A stretch of DNA of 64,000 bases from Rhizobium sp. L43 (GTDB lineage: Bacteria > Pseudomonadota > Alphaproteobacteria > Rhizobiales > Rhizobiaceae), in the NCBI RefSeq assembly GCF_002531725.1, contig NZ_NWSQ01000007.1, positions 209,979 through 273,978 of the forward strand, given 5' to 3'. The notes beneath the pieces are model-generated. The model did no database searches and was not told where the DNA came from. It saw only the letters and a program-made list of their open reading frames with translations. A program made the position numbers and the translations under genes. Positions 35,952 to 43,402 of the stretch are shown here, one piece after another. Numbering within the stretch: the stretch's first letter is position 1; every line of letters begins with the position of its first letter.

Positions 35952-35965
35952 GGGGAGAGAAGATC

Positions 35966-38122
35966 ATGTCTAACAGCACTCTCGGCTCTCGATTGGATCG
36001 GCGCCAATTCCTCAAGGCCAGCGCTGCAATGGGGAGCGGTCTTGTGGTCAACCTCACTCTCGGCCCTGCTTCTGCCCTGGCCGCGGCCGACTTTGTGCCC
36101 AACGCATTCATTCGTATCGACCGCGAAGGAGCGGTCACGTTTGTCATGCCGCAAGTGGAAATGGGCCAAGGTATCTACACTGCGCAAGCGATGTTGCTCG
36201 CCGAGGAACTTGAAGTCGCCCTTGATGCCGTAAAGTTAGAACCTGCACCCGTTGACGAGTCGCTCTACGGCCATCCGATGCTCCGACGTCAAATGACAGG
36301 CGGTTCCACGTCGATACGCGCATTCTGGACGCCCTTGCGTATGGCGGGAGCGAAGGCCCGTACCTTACTCATTCGGGCAGCCGCCAAGGATTGGAATATT
36401 GATCCTGCCACATGCCGCGCCCAGCTGGGTTTCGTTATCGACCAGAGTGGAACGCGAAAACTGGCCTACGGGGAATTGATCGACGTTGCCGCGTCACTTC
36501 CTGAGCCGTCACCGGACACCGTAAAGCTCAAGGCTCCCGGCGAATTCAAGCTCCTGGGGACCGCTGCAAAGCGGCTGGATACGCCTGGCAAGGTCAACGG
36601 ATCTCTCAAGTACGGTATCGACGCGTTTCCTAATGGCACCAAGATAGCTGCGATTTCCGTCTCGCCCGTTCTCGGTGGGAAGCCCAAGTCCGTCGACGAA
36701 CAGGCTGCGCTTAAGGTCAAGGGCGTACGACAGGTGGTGCTCACTGACAGCGCGGTGGCGGTCTTGGCGAATCATACCGGAGCGGCCAGAAAGGGGCTGG
36801 AGGCGGCGGCGATCGAGTGGGACGACGGCCCGAATGCCCAGGTGTCCAGCGCCGACATTAGACGACACCTGGATCAGGAATCCCTCAAACCCGGTGCCGT
36901 AGCGCGTAGCGAAGGCGACGTTGCGAAAGGACTGGACAACGCGGTGGCGCGGGTCGAGGCCATATATCAACTGCCCTTTCTTTCCCACGCGGCAATGGAG
37001 CCGATGAACTGCACCGTTCACGTACGGGAGGACTCGTGCGAGCTTTGGGTCGGAACCCAGAATCTCTCCGCGGCCAAACAAGCGGCAGCCACGGTTACGG
37101 GACTGGCGCCCGAAAGTATCATTATCAACAATCACATTGTTGGCGGCGGGTTCGGACGCCGCCTCGAGGTCGACGGCATCACCCATGCTGTCAAGGTGGC
37201 AATGCAGGTTAAAGGGCCGGTGAAGGTCATCTGGAGTCGCGAGGAAGATATCCAGCACGGCTATTACCGGCCGTACTACTATGATCGAATGTCAGGCGGG
37301 ATCGATGCCGACGGAAACCCAGTCGCTTGGAAGCATCGCGTTTCCGGATCTTCGATCTTCGCTCGAATTGCGCCAGGCGCGATGCAGAACGGCGTTGATC
37401 CCGATGGGGTAGAGGGGGCGGCCCATCCTCCCTACAAGCTCCCAGCGATACACGTCGAATTCAAGCAGGTCGAACCGCAGGGCGTTCTCACAAGCTGGTG
37501 GCGTGGTGTCGGCCCCTCGCACAATGTGTTCATGGTCGAAAGCTTCGTTGATGAACTTGCCGCTGCCGCCAAGGCCGATCCAGTCGAGTACCGCAAACGG
37601 CTCCTTACGGAAAACCCGCGCGCGCTAAAAGTGTTAGAGCTGGCCGCGGAGAAGGCTGAGTGGGGCAAACCAATGCCGAGCCGGCGGGGCCGTGGGGTCG
37701 CCGTGCAATTCGCATTCGGCACTTACCTCGCAATGATTGCCGACGCCACTGTGGGAGCGGACGGCACTGTCCGGGTTTCACGCATCGTCACAGTTGTGGA
37801 CTGCGGTTTGACCGTGAATCCGGATACGATCGCGGCGCAGATGGAAGGCGGCGCCCTCTATGGTCTGACGGCGGCTCTCTACGGCGCTATCACGCTGAAG
37901 GACGGTCGTGTCGAACAGAGCAATTTCGACAACTACCAGCCGCTACGCATCGAAGAAGCGCCTCACATTGAAACTCACATCGTTCCAAGCGCCGAGCCCC
38001 CGGGAGGAATAGGCGAAGCTGCAACCTCGACAGTCTTCCCGGCGGTCACCAACGCCATCTTCGCGGCTGTCGGCAAGCGGGTGCGGACACTTCCGGTCAA
38101 TACCGATGAGTTGAAGGCCTAG
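35966..38122 (+). CDS. Molybdopterin-binding subunit, Tat-exported (IorB-like)
   Basis: A 718-residue large subunit of the isoquinoline-oxidoreductase branch of the xanthine-oxidase family, which hydroxylates N-heterocycles or oxidises aldehydes. It has a Tat signal with DRRQFLKAS near residue 11. The GGGFGRRLEVDG and GGIGEAATST segments bind the cofactor and supply the active-site Glu. ATG 35966 follows GGGGAGAG; a GTG at 35948 overlaps the small subunit. The small subunit has no signal and is presumably co-exported. The true substrate is not predictable. Confidence 0.92.
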   Translation: MSNSTLGSRLDRRQFLKASAAMGSGLVVNLTLGPASALAAADFVPNAFIRIDREGAVTFVMPQVEMGQGIYTAQAMLLAEELEVALDAVKLEPAPVDESLYGHPMLRRQMTGGSTSIRAFWTPLRMAGAKARTLLIRAAAKDWNIDPATCRAQLGFVIDQSGTRKLAYGELIDVAASLPEPSPDTVKLKAPGEFKLLGTAAKRLDTPGKVNGSLKYGIDAFPNGTKIAAISVSPVLGGKPKSVDEQAALKVKGVRQVVLTDSAVAVLANHTGAARKGLEAAAIEWDDGPNAQVSSADIRRHLDQESLKPGAVARSEGDVAKGLDNAVARVEAIYQLPFLSHAAMEPMNCTVHVREDSCELWVGTQNLSAAKQAAATVTGLAPESIIINNHIVGGGFGRRLEVDGITHAVKVAMQVKGPVKVIWSREEDIQHGYYRPYYYDRMSGGIDADGNPVAWKHRVSGSSIFARIAPGAMQNGVDPDGVEGAAHPPYKLPAIHVEFKQVEPQGVLTSWWRGVGPSHNVFMVESFVDELAAAAKADPVEYRKRLLTENPRALKVLELAAEKAEWGKPMPSRRGRGVAVQFAFGTYLAMIADATVGADGTVRVSRIVTVVDCGLTVNPDTIAAQMEGGALYGLTAALYGAITLKDGRVEQSNFDNYQPLRIEEAPHIETHIVPSAEPPGGIGEAATSTVFPAVTNAIFAAVGKRVRTLPVNTDELKA

Positions 38123-38128
38123 ATTGTC

Positions 38129-38503
38129 ATGCAGGTTCTGAGCGTCCTTATTTCAGTGTCGATTATTAGTCTCGTCTGCCCCGCAACAGTGCTCGCGGAA
38201 GGAGATGCCGCTCGTGGCAAGCAGCTCTTCAGCCGGTGTGCAGCTTGCCATTCGATCGAAGGGAAGAACAAGTCAGGGCCCGCCTTGAATGGCGTGTTCG
38301 GCAGAAAAGCCGGCGCTATGGAAGGCTATCGCTATTCGACAGCCCTCTTGAATTCGGCCGTCGTCTGGAGTGATGAAACGCTCGATGCCTTCTTGTCGGG
38401 ACCGTCTAAAATGCTGCGGGGCACACGCATGACGACGAGTGTTTTGAGCGAGGCCGATCGTGCGGACATCGTAGCGTACCTCAAGACACTTCCCGCTCAG
38501 TGA
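38129..38503 (+). CDS. Class I cytochrome c
   Basis: A 124-residue exported cytochrome c: signal peptide to about residue 23 (VLAEG), haem site CAACH near residue 37, and a distal Met in the RMTT segment. The GPALNGVFGRKAG run is typical of small c2/c552-type cytochromes. It starts 6 bases after the molybdopterin subunit and is presumably its periplasmic electron acceptor. Confidence 0.93.
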   Translation: MQVLSVLISVSIISLVCPATVLAEGDAARGKQLFSRCAACHSIEGKNKSGPALNGVFGRKAGAMEGYRYSTALLNSAVVWSDETLDAFLSGPSKMLRGTRMTTSVLSEADRADIVAYLKTLPAQ

Positions 38504-38637
38504 GGTGGCATTATGATGCATCCGCTAAGCGTTGATGCGGTGTGAGGCCCGCCCTCCGCTACCGACCACGATATCCTTTAGATTTCGCTACCGCAAACAC
38601 GCTCCAAGCTCGATCTTCTTTCAAGGAAGGACGCAAC

Positions 38638-39654
38638 GTGCACATGGCCCCTATGAGTTGGGCATATCCCGAGTGGCCCATGTTTGGACTTAAGGACGAC
38701 GCGTTGCAGTTTGCGCTCTCGAACTTGACCGGCGGGAGAAAAATTGCGCTCGCTACCATCATCCATTCCGATGGAGGAGGGCCACGCCCTGCGGGCACGC
38801 AGATGGCTTTTACGGATCGCCAGATGACGGGGTTTCTATCCGGCGGATGTATAGAGGCGGATGTCGCCCTTCATGCCAGGGCAGCGCTTCTTGATGGACA
38901 CCCACGGAGATTGATCTATGGGCAAGGAAGCCCATTCCGCGACCTCCAACTTCAGTGCGGAGCCTCTATCACTATTGCGGTAGAGCGCGTTCTCCCCTCG
39001 GATCCCGTCGTTCATAGCCTCCTTGAAGCGATAGCGAGGCGAGAGGAAGTGATCTGGATTTCCGATGGCAGATCCAGGATAACTACTCCATGCCAGAGTG
39101 ATCCGTCATTTCAGTTGGTTGGCGTCGAACAAAGTCATTTGGCGCCGCGGCAAGCAGGCCGGATCGACGCTGAGCGCTATTGGGTGCGATACCGCCCTCA
39201 AACAAGACTTATCGTCATAGGATCGGATCCGACCGCCCTCGCGATCGCGCAACTTGCAAAAGAGGCCGAATTCGAGGTCGTTTTCGTGCGGCCGCTTGGA
39301 CCGAACTTGCCGCCCCCTATCGCGCCCCATCTCTATCGTACGACGAACCCTCAGAAAGTATTCGAAGAGTTCCGGCTTGATCATCGGACAGCTGTCATTT
39401 TTGCCAATCATGATTTCGAGGCCAGCAGAGAAGACGTGGCCCGAGCGCTGAGGTCGAAAGCCGGTTACGTTGGCATGGTGGGAGCTAGGAGGCAGCGCCC
39501 TGCGAAAGACAGGTGTTTAAGGGAGTTCGGGCTGAGCGAGGCAGAGATTGCCAAGTTCAAATCACCCGTTGGGCTGCCCGTCGGCAGATCAAGTCCCTTC
39601 GCCATTGCTATCTCTGTGATTGCGGAAGTTCTCCGCGTGATGAACGAGCATTGA
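38638..39654 (+). CDS. xdhC: XdhC/CoxI-family molybdenum enzyme maturation factor
   Basis: A 338-residue XdhC-like protein, which binds molybdenum cofactor, promotes its sulfuration and delivers it to xanthine-oxidase-type apoenzymes. N-terminal FLSGGCIEADVALHA and C-terminal Rossmann part (RLIVIGSDPTALAIAQLA, then YVGMVGARR) are diagnostic. GTG 38638 lies 7 bases after GGAAGG; ATG 38644 is the alternative. Its operon place marks the enzyme at 35966 as its client. Confidence 0.9.
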   Translation: MHMAPMSWAYPEWPMFGLKDDALQFALSNLTGGRKIALATIIHSDGGGPRPAGTQMAFTDRQMTGFLSGGCIEADVALHARAALLDGHPRRLIYGQGSPFRDLQLQCGASITIAVERVLPSDPVVHSLLEAIARREEVIWISDGRSRITTPCQSDPSFQLVGVEQSHLAPRQAGRIDAERYWVRYRPQTRLIVIGSDPTALAIAQLAKEAEFEVVFVRPLGPNLPPPIAPHLYRTTNPQKVFEEFRLDHRTAVIFANHDFEASREDVARALRSKAGYVGMVGARRQRPAKDRCLREFGLSEAEIAKFKSPVGLPVGRSSPFAIAISVIAEVLRVMNEH

Positions 39655-39658
39655 AGGC

Positions 39659-40300
39659 GTGCCTTTGGTGGAGGGGTCTCAGAGTTCCCAAAACATCGAG
39701 GTGTCGATCATCTTGCTCTGCGCCGGCAGATCAACCCGCATGAGTGACAATCATCAGCACAAGCTCTTATGCGAATTCGATGGCGTATCGCTCGTTCGCA
39801 GGTCCGCGAGTGCCGCCAGCGCGAGCCAAGCCTCAACAGTCTTTGCGGTCACTGGTCACCGCCGTTTCGAGATAGAAGCCGCGCTCGAAGGGGTCGATAT
39901 AGCGGTGATATTCAATCCGTTTTTTGGATCTGGCATTGCAAGCTCGATCACAGCGGGTTGGCGGGCCGCGCAGGCAGGCGGGGCCGACGGATGCCTCATC
40001 ATGCTCGCGGACATGCCGTTCATATCGAGCTTCGATCTCGATCGACTGATCGCTGCTTTCAAAGAGGCGGGGGGACGTGCGATCGTGCAAGCTGCCGGGC
40101 AAGGAAGACCAGGCAATCCGGTGATCCTGCCAAGGTCGCTGCATCAGGGGATCTTAGAACTGCAGGGAGACCTCGGCGCCCGCGGGATCATCGGGCATTC
40201 CAAACTTGCTCGCATCCAAGTTGATATCGGGCAAGGTGCGCATATTGACGTTGACACTCCCGAGGCCATCGTTGCCGCAGGCGGCATGCTCAAGGGCTGA
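39659..40300 (+). CDS. MobA/MocA-like molybdopterin nucleotidyltransferase
   Basis: A 213-residue NTP-transferase with the nucleotide-binding LLCAGRSTRM motif (near residue 19; the common form is LAAGxSxRMG) and LMLADMP-like IMLADMPFIS. MocA enzymes add CMP to molybdopterin to make the dinucleotide form used by xanthine-oxidase-family enzymes such as the one in this operon. GTG 39659 is taken as the start 4 bases after the XdhC stop; GTG 39668 is a possible alternative. It closes the operon. Confidence 0.85.
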   Translation: MPLVEGSQSSQNIEVSIILLCAGRSTRMSDNHQHKLLCEFDGVSLVRRSASAASASQASTVFAVTGHRRFEIEAALEGVDIAVIFNPFFGSGIASSITAGWRAAQAGGADGCLIMLADMPFISSFDLDRLIAAFKEAGGRAIVQAAGQGRPGNPVILPRSLHQGILELQGDLGARGIIGHSKLARIQVDIGQGAHIDVDTPEAIVAAGGMLKG

Positions 40301-40363
40301 CTTCACAACTTTCGCCAAACAGCTGCGCCGTTCGAGGCGTCTTCACTGCGAGTTCAAAGTGAC

Positions 40364-41266
40364 CTACAAGCCCCTCAGTTGGGAACATGTGTCAATGAAC
40401 GCACGTAGCTTCGGCTGGTGTTGCTTTGTCTTGGTAAAGTATAGAAACAACCCGTCGCTTCCCGGCGAATAGTCGAGCAAGACGGGTTCAAGCTGCCCGT
40501 TCGCGAGTTCTCTTGATGCGTGGAAGGTTGATGAGTAGATCAGGCTCAAGCCTTGCGACGCAATTTTCCGCATAAGCTCCCCGTCGTTCACTGTAATGGG
40601 CCCGTTCGGCTCTATGCTGATATTTTGTCCATTTTCGATGAACTCCCACCGATAAATGTCGCCTTTCTCCGGCCGACGAAATCGGACACATTGGTGTTTG
40701 ATAAGATCACTTGGTACCGTAGGACGGCCATTTTCTTTGAAATAGTCAGGTGAACCGAACACCGCCCATTTAAATGAAGGTGAAAGCCTCACCGCTATCA
40801 TCTCCTTGGCGATATATGATCCGATCAGGATGCCGGCGTCATACCCGCTGGCAACAATGTCGCCGTGCAAATTGCTTACAGTAATATCGACTTTTACGTT
40901 TGGCCACGCTTTGCGGAAAGCCGGTAGAATCGGCTCTATGACATGGGGCAATGCGAGGCGCTCGACGATGAGTTTCAGGGTGCCGGACGGTTTGTTGGAA
41001 GACTGAACCGCATCCCCTAAACTCGTCTCGATCAGTTCCGCCGCAGGGGCTATTTTTGCGAGCAAAGCCTCCCCCGCCTCCGTCAACGCAATGCGGCGGG
41101 TGGTGCGGTAGAAGAGGGGGACTCCGAGACGCCGCTCGAGCTTCTGCAGCGCTTGGCTGATAGCACCCGGCGTCACTTCAAGCTCGAGCGCAGCCTTCCG
41201 AACGCTCTGCCGCTTTGCGACAGCCAGAAACTCGGACACACCATCGAATGTCTTTTCGCGACCCAT
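40364..41266 (-). CDS. LysR-family transcriptional regulator
   Basis: A 300-residue LysR regulator; N-terminal helix-turn-helix (VRKAALELEVTPGAISQALQKLE) and an effector domain. It is convergent with the MocA-like gene and its upstream neighbour is the EamA permease relic, which may have been its original target. The present target is unknown. Confidence 0.9.
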   Translation of the reverse strand: MGREKTFDGVSEFLAVAKRQSVRKAALELEVTPGAISQALQKLERRLGVPLFYRTTRRIALTEAGEALLAKIAPAAELIETSLGDAVQSSNKPSGTLKLIVERLALPHVIEPILPAFRKAWPNVKVDITVSNLHGDIVASGYDAGILIGSYIAKEMIAVRLSPSFKWAVFGSPDYFKENGRPTVPSDLIKHQCVRFRRPEKGDIYRWEFIENGQNISIEPNGPITVNDGELMRKIASQGLSLIYSSTFHASRELANGQLEPVLLDYSPGSDGLFLYFTKTKQHQPKLRAFIDTCSQLRGL

Positions 41267-41377
41267 TCGGTCCCTTTTCTCAGCGGCTCGTTCACGGGTC
41301 TCTCGAAAGGAAACACCAGTGACTTTTATCTAATGCCACGGCCACTAGCATTCAAATCTAAACAATATATCAGGCGA

Positions 41378-41575
41378 CGCTCGCAGCAATGGCAACTTAC
41401 GATGATCGCTCCCATACGGAGAAGCGGGCTTCCCTTGCTATTTCGTTGTCGCCGTCCGCAGCTCATCGCGATCAACCCGATCGCCGTCTTACTTTTCGAC
41501 GAGCTTCTCGGCTGGCATCAGGCGGTTGGCGTACTCCTCGGGATAGCATCAATTACGCTCATGGTGATCGGATGA
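41378..41575 (+). pseudogene. EamA/DMT-family permease, 3' fragment
   Basis: Residues LTMIAPIRRSGLPLL and then INPIAVLLFDELLGWHQAVG match the last two or three transmembrane helices of EamA/DMT exporters. The preceding eight helices are missing and the stretch between reads as frameshifted. It lies divergent to the LysR gene at 40364. Confidence 0.7.
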
Positions 41576-41723
41576 ATGGCTCTCAGCTACGTTTCCTTGA
41601 CTACGGCGGATGGCAGTCGTAGGGCGAACTCTTATGGACCCACAACGTCATGCGGCGATGTGACCGCGATATTGGACAAGAGGCTCGGCCGAAATCAGGC
41701 TTGGGTGCTAAGGCGACCTGAAC

Positions 41724-42473
41724 ATGTACGACATCATGCTTCTTTTCGTTGCTGGCTTGGTGGCAGGCAGCATGAATGCGCTGGCGGGCGGCGGGTCGTT
41801 CGTATCCCTGCCTGCGCTGATATCCGTCGGAGTACCGTCCGTAGCCGCAAACGCGACCAGCACCTTAGCCTTGTTCCCCGGCGGTATGACGAGCTCGTGG
41901 GTCTATCGTGACGGTGTTAAGAGTGTGTGCGGCGTCAACGTCGTGCCCATTGCTGTGGTGACAGTGGCGGGCGGTGTGGCCGGAAGCGTTTTATTACTTC
42001 TAACTCCATCCAAGATTTTCGATGGTATCCTGCCATGGCTTTTGCTCGTGGCGACATCGATGCTAGCTGCGGGTCCGAGGCTCAGTGCCCGGTTTCGGGC
42101 GCAGGCACGTCCGAGTATTCTGGCCTTCGGAACGGGTCAGTTCTTTCTCGGTCTTTATGGCGGCTATTTTGGCGGCGCAGTCGGTCTTATGATGCTCGCG
42201 ACATGGAGCGCGCTCGGGGGCGGGGACATCAAGAGCCTGAATCCGACGAGAATGGTGATGGTAACTTCCGCAAACGCGGTCGCCGTAGTCGTCTTCGTAC
42301 TGGCCGGGGCAATCGTATGGCAAGAGTGCATTTCCTTGACGATCGGAGCCGTTATCGGCGGGTGGATCGGAGCGCATGTCGGGCGTAAGCTGCCATCATC
42401 GGTCGTCCGGGTGCTAACCCTCGCTGTCGCCTTGTTGATGACCGCGGTGTTCTTTTCGCGAGCTTACCTTTGA
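41724..42473 (+). CDS. TauE/SafE-family (TSUP) membrane transporter
   Basis: A 249-residue integral membrane protein with the TSUP landmark GSMNALAGGGSFVSLPAL near residue 13 and six to eight hydrophobic segments. The family exports or takes up sulfite, sulfonates or related anions; substrate is not clear here. A stable hairpin follows its stop. Confidence 0.88.
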   Translation: MYDIMLLFVAGLVAGSMNALAGGGSFVSLPALISVGVPSVAANATSTLALFPGGMTSSWVYRDGVKSVCGVNVVPIAVVTVAGGVAGSVLLLLTPSKIFDGILPWLLLVATSMLAAGPRLSARFRAQARPSILAFGTGQFFLGLYGGYFGGAVGLMMLATWSALGGGDIKSLNPTRMVMVTSANAVAVVVFVLAGAIVWQECISLTIGAVIGGWIGAHVGRKLPSSVVRVLTLAVALLMTAVFFSRAYL

Positions 42474-42493
42474 GTGGAGGTCCGGGCCTCCAC
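42474..42493 (+). terminator. Hairpin after the TSUP gene
   Basis: GTGGAGG (42474-42480) and CCTCCAC (42487-42493) form a perfect 7-bp stem with a 6-base loop immediately after the stop codon. A T-run is absent, so it is a weak or non-canonical terminator. Confidence 0.5.
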
Positions 42494-42639
42494 GGATCTG
42501 AGGTACTGAATGCCAAAGTCCGAATTGATTTGAGACGCTCTTTCTTCAGCGCTGAGGCGGCCATGTCCTTGAGCGTCATGGCCCATTTCAGAAAACATGC
42601 GTTCATGGGAGGGTGACGTCCGATCAGCCGAACTTCACG

Positions 42640-42930
42640 AGGTTCAGCGCGCCAGGAGCGGCCCACCGGGGAATTGGACGAGGCGTCCGCCGACCGAGAC
42701 GGGACGATCGATGCTCTTTCGCCATCGCGGCGGTCGTCTATTGGAACTCGATCTATTTGGCCGACGCCGTGGTGCACCTGCGGTCACAACGCGAAATCGT
42801 CCGGGACGATCTCGACCCATATCTCACGGGCCGGATGCGAGCACGTCACGTTTTCCGGAGATTTCCTCCGGGATCGTGCCGCCAGAGCGACCAATCGGAC
42901 CCACGTCAACTTGGCTGGAAAACAGCAGGC
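42640..42930 (+). pseudogene. Tn3-family transposase, C-terminal relic
   Basis: FAIAAVVYWNSIYLADAVVHL and, after a frame change near 42827, ISRAGCEHVTFSGDFL correspond to the last 60-80 residues of Tn3-family TnpA (consensus like AIVLWNTVYLERA and WEHINLTGDY). No inverted repeat or resolvase was found, so this is a relic. Confidence 0.72.
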
Positions 42931-42939
42931 AGCGTGACG

Positions 42940-43402
42940 GTTTCATGCCCCATTCTGCCTTCGCGTGTTGAGCAAGGGCTGTTCCACCGAAGTTTTTGAC
43001 CCGGTCTGATTGCGGGGGCAATGGAGTGACTTTCAAGCAACAACACGTTGAATTAAATCACGATAATCGCGACAACTTAAACTAAGCAGTGAGATTCTGA
43101 TTTACGTTCGCGCTGTTTTCTGCCTTTTTCATAAAGCTCGATTCTTCGAGAAAGGCGTTGTTAACCAATATCTTAAGTGAGCGATGGCGTGGTGCAAGTA
43201 GCCAATGGCCTTTCTGATCACAGCATACAATTTCGCAGGAGGCGGGGTTCCTTAAGCGACGGCACCGCGTTCATTTACGCTTTGGGAGCTTTTCGAAAAA
43301 AACCTCGATACGGATGATCGGTCGACGCTCTTGTCGCGGGCTTCTGCCCGTCGTTGAGCAACCCGCCCCAATGCAATCAACACAGCAGGATCGAAAAAAG
43401 TC
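42940..43402. other. Intergenic region upstream of the autotransporter
   Basis: No gene is supported here. The AT-rich part (about 43030-43180) is a likely promoter zone for the autotransporter, including a GTTAACCAATATCTTAAG segment near 43160. Confidence 0.4.

Noticed and set aside
42352..42777. Minus-strand frame of 141 residues near the Tn3 relic
   Set aside because: It spans the TSUP 3' end and the plus-strand Tn3 relic and has no recognisable motif.
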